The notes: generated by a model not told the origin, from the sequence alone. 14,100 nucleotides of DNA from an uncultured Kordia sp. (GCA_913054565.1 CAJXHW010000016.1:1-14100); one strand, 5' to 3'; positions 1-7,242 are shown, numbered from the stretch's first letter. Numbers and translations are program-made.

Positions 1-11
1 CTTATTAACCT

Positions 12-29
12 GTTTTAATCAATTAAAAC
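12..29. repeat. short perfect inverted repeat upstream of the exported-protein gene
   Basis: GTTTTAAT and ATTAAAAC face each other across two bases, giving a hairpin of about seven AT-rich pairs with a four-base loop. It lies in the gene-free first 166 bases. It could be the weak end of a gene to the left, a regulator site, or chance in AT-rich DNA. I see no clear Bacteroidota promoter (TTTG about 19 bases upstream of TAnnTTTG) between it and the first gene. Confidence 0.3.
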
Positions 30-166
30 GAAATACAACATACGTGCTGTAAAAAAAGCTCAACTACTGAATTTTGATATTTTTACACTATATCAAAAGC
101 ATGTCAGCATTTTTTAATACTTTAGAAACTTATTTAATTATTAAAAAACTCTCAAAAACTACAATC

Positions 167-619
167 ATGAAGAAAATAGTATCTCTTATAGCAATTCTTT
201 TTTTTACAATTAATGTTTCGGCTCAAATAAAAGAAGTCAAAAAAGAAACAAAAAAAACGATTCAAATTTCAAAAATTGACCTTTTAGGAAAATTAATTGG
301 CCAACTAAACAAAGAGTCGGACAGAGATTTCTACACAGTATCGTACAAGGATTTTAAAAACACCGACCCGAATGACATTAAAACTTTTGCCATTGGAAAT
401 AAAGAAACCGTAAAACAATATAGAGATATTATGCTAACAATGGTTTCAGACAAAACAAATGAGAAAACGATAGCTTTAGAAGGCAACACAATTACTTTTA
501 AAAGAAAATCAAATAGTATTGAAACGTTGATTTCTAATAAAGACGGAGATACTTCTAAAATGAAATGGATTACCCCTAAACATATTAATATATTATTCCC
601 GGCAAACAAACTTGATTAA
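167..619 (+). CDS. small exported protein of unknown function
   Basis: This encodes a 150-residue protein that I do not recognise. I chose the ATG at 167 because it begins a clear signal peptide: two lysines, a hydrophobic core from about residue 4 to 17, and a probable signal peptidase I site after Val-Ser-Ala (residues 17-19), followed by Gln20. The frame stays open upstream to a TTG at 74, but those extra residues would bury the signal peptide. There is no lipobox cysteine, so a soluble periplasmic or secreted protein is more likely than a lipoprotein. The mature part is lysine-rich and polar, with a TFAIGNKE-like segment near residues 73-80 and no membrane helix, cysteine pair or catalytic motif that I can name. 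The GNAT gene starts 7 nt after its stop, so the two are probably co-transcribed. Its function is unknown; that it is a real gene rests on the signal peptide and on the packing against its neighbour. Confidence 0.75.
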   Translation: MKKIVSLIAILFFTINVSAQIKEVKKETKKTIQISKIDLLGKLIGQLNKESDRDFYTVSYKDFKNTDPNDIKTFAIGNKETVKQYRDIMLTMVSDKTNEKTIALEGNTITFKRKSNSIETLISNKDGDTSKMKWITPKHINILFPANKLD

Positions 620-626
620 CTAAAAA

Positions 627-1079
627 GTGATTACCATTCTCGAACATACTAATTTAAATACAGCTAAAGCAATACGCACCATATTTCAAATGTCATATGC
701 AATTGAAGCTAAACTTTTAAACGCTGATTACTTTCCGCCACTACATAGAGAAATAAAAGACTTTACAAATTGCGAAAATATATTTTATGGCCATTATAAA
801 AACAACATTTTAACTGCTGTAGCAGAAATTAAACATGAAGATAAAACCACACATATACAAAGTTTGGTTGTACATCCTAACTTTTTCAAACAGGGCATTG
901 CCCAAGAACTGATTAAGTTTATTTTTAAATCATTTCATCCTGAAACGTTTACTGTAGAAACAGGCGCAGATAATATACCTGCATGCTGTCTATATGAAAA
1001 GATGGGGTTTTCAAAAACTTCTAAATGGATGACTAAACATAATATTATTAAAGTAAGTTATGAGAAAACCCCTTGTTAA
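627..1079 (+). CDS. GNAT family N-acetyltransferase
   Basis: This encodes a 150-residue single-domain GNAT protein, expected to move an acetyl group from acetyl-CoA to an amine; the substrate cannot be told. The acetyl-CoA-binding motif A is visible at residues 79-95 (SLVVHPNFFKQGIAQEL), with the Q-x-x-G-x-A form of the pyrophosphate loop given by Gln89-Gly90-Ile91-Ala92 and nearby residues. Motif B follows at 116-128 (NIPACCLYEKMGF), with the usual Tyr123 and the N-x-x-A-x-x-x-Y-x-x-x-G-F pattern. The start is a GTG at 627, 7 nt after the stop of the exported-protein gene. The next in-frame ATG (residue 22) would remove the first strand and helix of the fold. The last codons and the stop lie inside the terminator hairpin, so the final residues (EKTPC) are dictated by the stem. 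It probably forms a two-gene unit with the gene before it. The fold is secure, the substrate unknown. Confidence 0.88.
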   Translation: MITILEHTNLNTAKAIRTIFQMSYAIEAKLLNADYFPPLHREIKDFTNCENIFYGHYKNNILTAVAEIKHEDKTTHIQSLVVHPNFFKQGIAQELIKFIFKSFHPETFTVETGADNIPACCLYEKMGFSKTSKWMTKHNIIKVSYEKTPC

Positions 1080-1103
1080 TCTTAACAATAAACAAGGGGT
1101 TTT
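1065..1103. terminator. bidirectional intrinsic terminator between convergent units
   Basis: AAAACCCCTTGTT (1065-1077) pairs perfectly with AACAAGGGGTTTT (1091-1103), giving a 13-bp stem around a 13-base loop. The stem is flanked by As on the left and Ts on the right, so it reads as a hairpin followed by Us on both strands. It can end the plus-strand exported-protein/GNAT unit and the minus-strand tRNA-Arg transcript, whose 3' end lies 11 bases away and is followed by a run of six Us. The GNAT stop codon (1077-1079) is inside it. Confidence 0.85.
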
Positions 1104-1114
1104 GAATAAAAAAG

Positions 1115-1188
1115 TGACCGCGAAGGGATTCGAACCCCCAACCCTCAGAGCCGAAATCTGATATTCTATCCAGTTGAACTACGCAGCC
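1115..1188 (-). tRNA. tRNA-Arg, anticodon UCG
   Basis: Read on the minus strand, this folds into a 74-nt cloverleaf. The acceptor stem GGCTGCG pairs with CGCGGTC through two G-U wobbles. The D stem is GTTC/GAAT with a 9-base loop containing GG. The anticodon stem TCAGA/TCTGA carries the loop TTTCGGC, so the anticodon is TCG and reads arginine CGN codons, CGA in particular. The variable loop has 5 bases. The T stem GGGGG/CCCTT has two G-U pairs around the canonical TTCGAAT loop, and the discriminator base is A. CCA is not encoded (the next bases are CTT), so it must be added after transcription. It lies 35 bases downstream of yqeY on the same strand and may be read through from it or have its own promoter; I could not identify one. 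The terminator at 1065-1103 lies just beyond it. Confidence 0.95.
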
Positions 1189-1195
1189 ATTGATC

Positions 1196-1213
1196 GGTCA
1201 AATTATTCTGACC
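1196..1213. repeat. small inverted repeat between yqeY and tRNA-Arg
   Basis: GGTCA (1196-1200) and TGACC (1209-1213) form a 5-bp stem with an 8-base AT-rich loop, 10 bases after the yqeY stop and 7 bases before the mature tRNA 5' end. There is no T-run, so it is a poor terminator. It might be a processing structure in the tRNA leader, or chance. Confidence 0.3.
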
Positions 1214-1223
1214 TATGTTATTT

Positions 1224-1673
1224 TTACATTAAATTCTTTTTTACAATACCAGATATTATTTTACCTTCAGCTTGTCCTGCAACCTCTTTATTTACTTCAG
1301 CCATAACTCTACCCATATCTTTCATTCCAGACGCTCCTGTAGCTTCTATAACCTGAAGAACAATCTTTTCTACTTCTTCTTCTGTTAATTGTTCTGGTAA
1401 AAATTGTGAAATTACAGCAGCCTGAGCTAATTCTGGCTCGGCTAAATCACCTCTATTTTGTTCTGAAAAAATAGCAGCACTATCTTTACGTTGCTTTACT
1501 AATTTCTGAAGTAACTTAATTTCTTCAGACTCTGTCAACTCCTCCTTTGATCCTGTAGCCGTTTGAGCTAATAACATTTCTGCTTTTATCGCTCTCAATG
1601 ATGTTAATGCTACTTGGTCTTTAGTTTTCATAGCCTCTTTTAATTTTGCCATGATGTTTGCTTGTAATCCCAT
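1224..1673 (-). CDS. yqeY: GatB/YqeY domain protein
   Basis: This encodes a 149-residue, all-helical protein of the stand-alone YqeY family, which resembles the C-terminal tail domain of the GatB subunit of Asp/Glu-tRNA amidotransferase. That tail contacts tRNA, but the function of the free-standing protein is not established. Family marks are the opening MGLQANIMAKLKEAMKTKD, LLQKLVKQRKDS (54-65), FLPEQL (91-96), MKDMGRVM (117-124) and GQAEGKIIS (133-141). Length and start fit the family. It is the first gene after ftsZ, separated by 106 bases with a hairpin terminator, so it is probably partly uncoupled from the division operon. From memory of the group, a yqeY homologue after ftsZ is usual in flavobacteria. 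The tRNA-Arg gene follows on the same strand, a suggestive neighbour for a family with a possible tRNA link, although no functional tie is shown. Confidence 0.93.
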   Translation of the reverse strand: MGLQANIMAKLKEAMKTKDQVALTSLRAIKAEMLLAQTATGSKEELTESEEIKLLQKLVKQRKDSAAIFSEQNRGDLAEPELAQAAVISQFLPEQLTEEEVEKIVLQVIEATGASGMKDMGRVMAEVNKEVAGQAEGKIISGIVKKNLM

Positions 1674-1727
1674 GTAAATATACTGTTTATTTGATGTGCA
1701 TAAAATGCATGTAAAGATATAAAAATA

Positions 1728-1760
1728 AAATCCGAAACAGTCTATGACTATTTCGGATTT
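1728..1760 (-). terminator. intrinsic terminator after ftsZ
   Basis: AAATCCGAAA (1728-1737) pairs with TTTCGGATTT (1751-1760). Inside, AGTC (1739-1742) pairs with GACT (1746-1749) across a TAT loop, leaving one C/A mismatch. The whole is a nearly continuous hairpin of about 14 pairs. On the minus strand it is followed by TATTTTTATAT, a U-rich tract, and it begins 19 bases after the ftsZ stop. It most likely ends the long dcw transcript before yqeY. Confidence 0.85.
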
Positions 1761-1779
1761 AACACTAATTATGGCACAA

Positions 1780-3726
1780 TTAGTCTACATTATCATGTAA
1801 AAAAGAATTATTAGAGCGTAATTGAATATCATCATTACTATCAGAACCAATAGTTGTACGTGATATTGCATCGTTAGCAGCAGACGACTCTGCTAAATCA
1901 ATCCCCATACGCTTGTAAGCCGGTTCTTTTTCTATTTCGTCAACATTGTTATTATGACGGAATTTATAATTAAATTCTTTTAATTTTCTTCTTCTTGCAT
2001 CAGCTCTCAACTTTAGGCTATCCTCTATTGATGTATTAAAAGGATCAATCTCAACCATCTTAGCATCAGATTCTACTACAGGTTTTTCCTCAACTGCAAT
2101 TGATGAAATTGTAAATTGTTCTTCAACCACCTCAGATACTATTTCCTGAGCCACAACTTCTTGTTTTGGCAATTTATCCTCTATTTCTGAGCAATCTAAA
2201 CTGTAACGTGTTACACCTTCTTCATTTTGCTCAGTAACTGGCACCACATCAATAGGATCATTTACTTGTATTTCATTAACATCTTCAGTTAATTGAAATA
2301 CAACCTTTTCTTCTTCCTTAGCGGCAGGTTCAAAAACATCTTCTGAAGTTGCAGGCGGGCCATCAAAAGTAAAAACAGCTTGCTCTTCTTCTAACTCATT
2401 AGAAACCTGAGTTTGTTCTTTTAGCTCATTTACCTCAGTAATCACAAACTCGTCTTCAGCAACCATTTTTGGCGCAACAACTTCTTCATAAGTAACCTCA
2501 ACATTTTTAATTGTTTCTGAGGTTGGAACCAACTCTGTAAACTCTTCTTTTACAGTAATCTCATCAATAACTTCATCATCAAAAAGTGTATGCTTGATTA
2601 CAGGCTCTTTCTTCTCAACTGGTTTTGGCAATTCTATATTAGATACTACATTTTTAGTTGATAATACTTGAGTTGCGGTTTGGTTAGCTTCTAAAGTGTG
2701 AATTATCTTTTTTGCCTCTGTATTCACAATATCATCTTGTTGGTCGGCATCAAACCCTGTAGCAATAATAGTTACCGAAACCTCACCTCCTAAACTTTCA
2801 TCTTCACCAACACCCATAATGATATTGGCACCATTACCAGCCTCACTTTGTATATGCTCATTGATTTCACCAATTTCATCAATTGTTATCTCTTCAGTTC
2901 CAGAAATGATTAGCAACAATACATTTTTGGCTCCCGTAATTTTATTATCATTTAATAATGGTGAATCTAAAGCTTTAAAAATAGCTTCATTAGCTCTGTT
3001 AGCACCTGAAGCAGTTGCAGATCCCATTATAGCACTTCCACTTTCTGACAATACAGTTCTAGCATCTCTAAGGTCAATATTTTGCATATAGTGATGCGTT
3101 ATAACCTCTGCAATACCTTTAGCAGCTGTTGCTAATACTTCATCAGCTTTTGCAAAACCAGCTTTAAAACCTAAGTTTCCGTACACTTCACGCAATTTAT
3201 TGTTATTAATTACAATAAGTGAATCAACTTCTTTACGCAATTTTTCAACACCAATTTGCGCTTGTTCATTTCGCATTTTCCCTTCAAACTGAAAAGGAAC
3301 TGTAACAATACCAACAGTTAGCACATCCATTTCTTTTGCCATTCTAGCAATTATTGGTGCTGCTCCTGTACCAGTACCACCACCCATACCAGCAGTAATA
3401 AACACCATTTTAGTATTGGTGCCTAGCATCATTTTTATTTCATCAAAACTTTCAATTGCAGATTGCTCTCCTACATCAGGATTAGCCCCAGCACCAAGAC
3501 CTTCGGTTAGAGAAACCCCTAACTGAATTTTATTTGGAATTGGACTGTTTTCTAATGCTTGAGAATCTGTATTACAGATTACAAAATCTACCCCTTTAAT
3601 ACCAGATTGAAACATGTGATTAATGGCATTACTACCACCTCCACCAACTCCAATAACTTTAATAACATTTGATTGATTTTTTGGTAAATCAAATGAAATC
3701 CCTCCGAATTCTGCGTTGCTACTCAT
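1780..3726 (-). CDS. ftsZ: cell division protein FtsZ
   Basis: FtsZ is the tubulin-like GTPase that polymerises at mid-cell into the Z-ring and organises septal wall synthesis. The polymerising domain covers about residues 15-330. It includes the nucleotide-binding GVGGGGSNAINHM segment (26-38), the tubulin signature GGGTGTG (115-121), and the T7 catalytic loop with Asn216, Asp218 and Asp221 in NIDLRDART, which completes the GTPase site of the next subunit. At 648 residues it is far longer than the 383 of E. coli FtsZ. The excess is an acidic, Val/Glu-rich, probably disordered linker (about 350-565), then a basic helical block with LRADARRRKLKE (573-584) and EPAYKRMGIDL (601-611). The end is SNNSFLHDNVD, which occupies the place of the peptide that binds FtsA in other bacteria. 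It follows ftsA after 53 bases, the largest gap in the operon, with a purine-rich leader, and is closed by the terminator at 1728-1760. Confidence 0.98.
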   Translation of the reverse strand: MSSNAEFGGISFDLPKNQSNVIKVIGVGGGGSNAINHMFQSGIKGVDFVICNTDSQALENSPIPNKIQLGVSLTEGLGAGANPDVGEQSAIESFDEIKMMLGTNTKMVFITAGMGGGTGTGAAPIIARMAKEMDVLTVGIVTVPFQFEGKMRNEQAQIGVEKLRKEVDSLIVINNNKLREVYGNLGFKAGFAKADEVLATAAKGIAEVITHHYMQNIDLRDARTVLSESGSAIMGSATASGANRANEAIFKALDSPLLNDNKITGAKNVLLLIISGTEEITIDEIGEINEHIQSEAGNGANIIMGVGEDESLGGEVSVTIIATGFDADQQDDIVNTEAKKIIHTLEANQTATQVLSTKNVVSNIELPKPVEKKEPVIKHTLFDDEVIDEITVKEEFTELVPTSETIKNVEVTYEEVVAPKMVAEDEFVITEVNELKEQTQVSNELEEEQAVFTFDGPPATSEDVFEPAAKEEEKVVFQLTEDVNEIQVNDPIDVVPVTEQNEEGVTRYSLDCSEIEDKLPKQEVVAQEIVSEVVEEQFTISSIAVEEKPVVESDAKMVEIDPFNTSIEDSLKLRADARRRKLKEFNYKFRHNNNVDEIEKEPAYKRMGIDLAESSAANDAISRTTIGSDSNDDIQLRSNNSFLHDNVD

Positions 3727-3780
3727 AAATTCTTTTTTCTTCTTTTACTTCTAATAATTTTCACAGACTAAGCATCAAAC
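3727..3780 (-). promoter_or_regulatory. purine-rich leader between ftsA and ftsZ
   Basis: This 54-base stretch is the only sizeable gap in the operon. On the minus strand it ends with an A/G-rich tract (AAGTAAAAGAAGAAAAAAG) just before the ftsZ ATG. Bacteroidota often rely on A-rich upstream sequence rather than a Shine-Dalgarno site, so this looks like an enhanced translation start for a protein needed in larger amounts. I do not see a convincing TAnnTTTG promoter in it. The role is inferred. Confidence 0.35.
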
Positions 3781-5139
3781 TTACTCTGCACTATCTAAAA
3801 AATCTTTTAATCTGTCTGAAATACTATGAAAGATGCTTTTTTTAGCCGCTCTCGGTTCTTCAGTAACTTGCTCCTCCTCTTGATGCTCTTCTTCAAGAGT
3901 TTCAGTTGCAATTGGATCTATATTTTGGGGTATATCTTCAATAACTTCTTCTACTACTTCTTCTGATTGTAACCTAGACTGAACCTCTACAGCGTTCATC
4001 ACTAAACCTACAGCTGTTGCATATAATGGGCTTGTTGTTTTTTCCTCAGAGGCACCAGCCAAATGCTCATTTGGATATCCTATTCTAGTATCCATACCAG
4101 TAATATATTCTGTTAATTGCTTGATATGTTTTAACTGCGACCCTCCACCTGTTAATACAATTCCTGCTATTAATTTTTTCTTTTGTTCTTCATGCCCATA
4201 GTTCTTAATCTCTGCAAACACTTGTTCAATAATTTCAACAACTCTGGCATGAATTACTTTTGAAAGGTTTTTTAAAGAAATTTCTTTAGGTTCTCTACCA
4301 CGCAATCCTGGTATAGAGACAATTTCATTTTCTTTATTTTCACCAGGCCAAGCTGAACCAAACTTTACCTTTAATAGCTCTGCTTGTTTTTCAATAATAG
4401 AACAGCCTTCTTTTATATCTTCAGTAATCACATTTCCTCCAAAAGGAATAACTGCAGTATGACGTATTATACCATCTTTAAAAATGGCTAAATCTGTTGT
4501 TCCTCCACCGATATCAATCAATGCAACCCCTGCTTCTTTTTCTTCTTGACTTAAAACAGCATTAGCAGAAGACAATGGCTCCAGTGTAATGCCTGCCAAT
4601 CCTAAACCAGCATTAGTAACACACCTGCCAATATTTCTTATAGAAGCTATTTGCCCAACTACTACATGAAAATTAGCTTCCAATCGCCCTCCATACATTC
4701 CAATTGGTTCTTTTATTTCTGCTTGACCATCAATTTTATACTCTTGTGGCAACACATGAATAATCTCTTCACCAGGCAACATAACTAATTTATGTACTTG
4801 GTTAATCAATGCATCTATATCTTTTTCATCTATAACTTCTTCAGAATTCGCTCTAGTAATATAATCACTATGCTGAATACTTCTAATATGTTGACCAGCA
4901 ATACCAACAACTACATCTTCAATTTTTAACCCAGAAGACATTTCAGCTTCTTGTACAGCTTGTTGGATAGATTGTATTGTTTGCGTTATATTATTTACAA
5001 CACCTCTATGCACACCAAGACTTTTGGTTTTTCCAATACCAAGAATTTCCAATTTATTGTACTCATTTTCACGACCAATCATGGCCACTATTTTTGTAGT
5101 TCCTATGTCTAAACCAACTGCAATTTTATTGTCCTCCAT
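3781..5139 (-). CDS. ftsA: cell division protein FtsA
   Basis: FtsA is the actin-like ATPase that ties FtsZ filaments to the inner face of the membrane and recruits later division proteins. It has 452 residues. Visible parts are phosphate-1 loop VGLDIGTTK (8-16), the SHS2/1C subdomain around 80-165, phosphate-2 loop LIDIGGGTTD (207-216), and the adenosine-binding LTGGGSQL (329-336). The fold ends near 390. An acidic stretch (about 393-430, many Glu) follows and then a basic-amphipathic C-terminal segment, KKSIFHSISDRLKDFLDS (433-450), that fits the membrane-targeting helix of FtsA. E. coli FtsA is 420 residues, so the extra length is mostly this acidic spacer. The ATG is 3 bases after the ftsQ stop, implying translational coupling; ftsZ follows after 53 bases. 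Confidence 0.97.
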   Translation of the reverse strand: MEDNKIAVGLDIGTTKIVAMIGRENEYNKLEILGIGKTKSLGVHRGVVNNITQTIQSIQQAVQEAEMSSGLKIEDVVVGIAGQHIRSIQHSDYITRANSEEVIDEKDIDALINQVHKLVMLPGEEIIHVLPQEYKIDGQAEIKEPIGMYGGRLEANFHVVVGQIASIRNIGRCVTNAGLGLAGITLEPLSSANAVLSQEEKEAGVALIDIGGGTTDLAIFKDGIIRHTAVIPFGGNVITEDIKEGCSIIEKQAELLKVKFGSAWPGENKENEIVSIPGLRGREPKEISLKNLSKVIHARVVEIIEQVFAEIKNYGHEEQKKKLIAGIVLTGGGSQLKHIKQLTEYITGMDTRIGYPNEHLAGASEEKTTSPLYATAVGLVMNAVEVQSRLQSEEVVEEVIEDIPQNIDPIATETLEEEHQEEEQVTEEPRAAKKSIFHSISDRLKDFLDSAE

Positions 5140-5142
5140 AGT

Positions 5143-5889
5143 TTATCTTTTGGTGCAAATTACCTGTGATGCAATTTGTAAATTAACTCTATTATACGAT
5201 TCTATTGTTTTGTCCTTTAAAGCTTTTTTATAAAATGCTTTAAAATTACTTATCTTAACATCTCTATTCTCTGAGGTTCCAAAATCAATAAGAAAATCAA
5301 ATTCTCTTACTAACAAAATGTACTTATTTCCTTGCACAATAACACCCTCAATTTCTTTATTAAAAAATGGGTCCGATCCAATACTTTTAAGTACTGTATA
5401 CAGGTCAAACAAGTTCTTTTTATCAACATTCCCTGTAACCAAAGGTACTCGCACAGAAAAATTTGGCGAAGTAGGCATATATTTACCTTCTTCGTCAATG
5501 TAATAAGACTCGTTTGTTTGCACTCTAGCTAATGGCTTTTTTTGCAAAACATCCACCCCAACTTCCCCATTTACAGAAACATACAAGTTTGCATTTCTAA
5601 CATATGGGTTTGCAATTAACTCAGATTCTAATCTATTCAAATCTAAGGCAACTTTCCTTATGTTTTTGATACTTCCGTTATTTTGTATTAACAACTTATT
5701 AACCGTTTTCTCTGAAATTAAAGGCTGTTCCGGGTTTTCAAAAACAACTGGTGTAGCTGACAAAAAACGTGATGCGTTTCTGCCTGATGCAAAGGCAGAT
5801 AGAAAAACTAGCACACCAAGCAACAAGATTAATTTGATGTTTAAAATCAAATTTTCAGAAAACCGCTTATTTAAACCTACCTTACTCAT
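5143..5889 (-). CDS. ftsQ: cell division protein FtsQ/DivIB
   Basis: FtsQ is a single-pass membrane protein of the divisome that, in model species, works in complex with FtsB and FtsL. It has 248 residues. The ATG at 5889 is preferred because the frame upstream offers only a TTG two codons earlier (5895). There is a short basic cytoplasmic tail, a membrane helix at about residues 16-34, and then a periplasmic part of about 210 residues. The periplasmic part begins with a POTRA-like segment (about 45-115) holding the LESELIANPYVRNANLYV stretch typical of FtsQ, followed by QKKPLARV. The sequence is divergent, as FtsQ usually is, and position between murC and ftsA supports the call strongly. It starts 9 bases after the murC stop and ends 3 bases before ftsA. 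Confidence 0.92.
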   Translation of the reverse strand: MSKVGLNKRFSENLILNIKLILLLGVLVFLSAFASGRNASRFLSATPVVFENPEQPLISEKTVNKLLIQNNGSIKNIRKVALDLNRLESELIANPYVRNANLYVSVNGEVGVDVLQKKPLARVQTNESYYIDEEGKYMPTSPNFSVRVPLVTGNVDKKNLFDLYTVLKSIGSDPFFNKEIEGVIVQGNKYILLVREFDFLIDFGTSENRDVKISNFKAFYKKALKDKTIESYNRVNLQIASQVICTKR

Positions 5890-5898
5890 TATCAACCA

Positions 5899-7242
5899 CT
5901 ACTCTATTTCGTTTTTTATTTTTGACACTTCAGCACCAATATCCCCAGCACCAATTGTTAATATTATTTTTGCGTTTGATTTTTTTATTTCAGAAACAAT
6001 CTCTTTTTTAGCTATCACTTTCTTATTGTCGTTAGTCATTTTACCTAACAACCATTCCGATGTTACCCCTTTTATTGGCAATTCTCTTGCGGGATAAATG
6101 TCTAACAAACACACTTGATCAAACTGACTTAAACTTACCGCAAAGTCCTCTGAAAAATCTTGTGTTCTACTATATAAATGCGGTTGAAATACCGCCATTA
6201 TTAATTCCCCTGGATACATTTCAGTAATAGCTTGATACACTGCAGTAATTTCAGTAGGATGATGCGCATAATCATCTATAAAAACTAAATCATCTCGTTT
6301 TATATGATACGTAAATCGACGTTCAACCCCTTTAAAGGAGGCCAAACCTTTAATCAACTCTTCTTTACAAAAACCATAATCATAAGCCATTGCAAATGCC
6401 ACTAGTGCATTTGATAAATTATGTTGCCCTGGCAAATTAAACCTAACATTCTTTACAATTTCTTTAGGCGTTTTTATATCAAAATGATATGTTCCATTTT
6501 TAATTTTGACATTTTGAACACTATAATCTGATTTCTCATCTACTCCGTAAGTTATCCCACTCAATGCCAAGTCTTCTTTTACAAAAAGTTTACTTTTATC
6601 AGATAACTTATTTGAAAAATCTATAAAACTTTTCTCCAATTCATCAGCTTGACCATAAATATCTAAATGATCTGCATCCATAGAGGTTACACACGCCATA
6701 TCTGGCGATAATTGTAAAAATGAGCGGTCAAATTCATCAGCTTCAACAACTGAAATTTTGGAACCATTCACAATTAAGTTTGAATGGTAGTTTTCTGTTA
6801 TCCCTCCTAAAAAAGCAGTCATATCTGCATTACACACTTTTAACAAATGACCCAAAATACTAGACGTTGTTGTTTTTCCATGTGTTCCTGCAACTGCAAA
6901 GCAAAATGTATTTTCTGTAATTAACCCTAGTACTTCAGCGCGTTTTTTTACAGCAAAACCGTTTGATATAAAAAAACTTAATTCTTTATGCAATACTTGA
7001 ACAGCAGGCGTATAAACTACTAACGTAGTATTTGTATTTTTAAACGACTCATCAATTAAATTGACATCATCTTTATAATGAATATCTATGCCTAACCCAG
7101 ATAAGTTTTTCGTGATTTTAGTTGGTGTTTTGTCATAACCAGCAATGTTTTTACCTGTTTCTTTAAAATAACGTGCCAATGCACTCATTCCGATACCACC
7201 GATACCTATAAAATAAACGTTATGTATGCTTTTAAAGTCCAC
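5899..7242 (-). CDS. murC: UDP-N-acetylmuramate--L-alanine ligase MurC
   Basis: MurC is a cytoplasmic ATP-dependent ligase that adds L-alanine to UDP-MurNAc, the first amino acid of the stem peptide. It has 447 residues. The N-terminal UDP-binding domain opens with FIGIGGIGMSALARYF (11-26). The ATP-binding central domain has AGTHGKTTT (118-126), EADEFDRSF (167-175) and DADHLD (189-194). The C-terminal domain carries DDYAHHPTE (323-331) and QPHLYSRT (353-360). All expected Mur ligase motifs are present. The start is a GTG at 7242 that shares one base with the murG stop (TAGTG), so translation is probably coupled. A later ATG, at residue 19, would cut through the glycine-rich loop, which supports the GTG. 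ftsQ follows after 9 bases. Confidence 0.97.
   Translation of the reverse strand: MDFKSIHNVYFIGIGGIGMSALARYFKETGKNIAGYDKTPTKITKNLSGLGIDIHYKDDVNLIDESFKNTNTTLVVYTPAVQVLHKELSFFISNGFAVKKRAEVLGLITENTFCFAVAGTHGKTTTSSILGHLLKVCNADMTAFLGGITENYHSNLIVNGSKISVVEADEFDRSFLQLSPDMACVTSMDADHLDIYGQADELEKSFIDFSNKLSDKSKLFVKEDLALSGITYGVDEKSDYSVQNVKIKNGTYHFDIKTPKEIVKNVRFNLPGQHNLSNALVAFAMAYDYGFCKEELIKGLASFKGVERRFTYHIKRDDLVFIDDYAHHPTEITAVYQAITEMYPGELIMAVFQPHLYSRTQDFSEDFAVSLSQFDQVCLLDIYPARELPIKGVTSEWLLGKMTNDNKKVIAKKEIVSEIKKSNAKIILTIGAGDIGAEVSKIKNEIE

Noticed and set aside
74..166. Extended start (TTG) for the exported protein, adding 31 residues
   Set aside because: The added residues would sit in front of an otherwise perfect signal peptide beginning at the ATG at 167.
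331..609. Minus-strand open frame opposite the exported-protein gene
   Set aside because: The sense frame has a signal peptide and packs against the GNAT gene; the antisense frame shows no family features or neighbours in phase.
1174..1356. Plus-strand open frame crossing the tRNA and the end of yqeY
   Set aside because: It overlaps a complete tRNA and is antisense to yqeY.
1674..1727. Possible promoter for yqeY (TATATTTAC next to the ATG) and the TGCAT/ATGCA palindrome at 1697-1709
   Set aside because: The TAnnTTTG-like element touches the start codon, so transcription would begin inside the gene, and the palindrome is short and AT-rich; neither is convincing.
5660..6097. Plus-strand open frame of 145 codons opposite ftsQ and murC
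   Set aside because: It is antisense to two clearly conserved genes and has no recognisable domain; the same holds for other plus-strand frames opposite ftsZ, ftsA, murG, ftsW, murD, mraY and murE.
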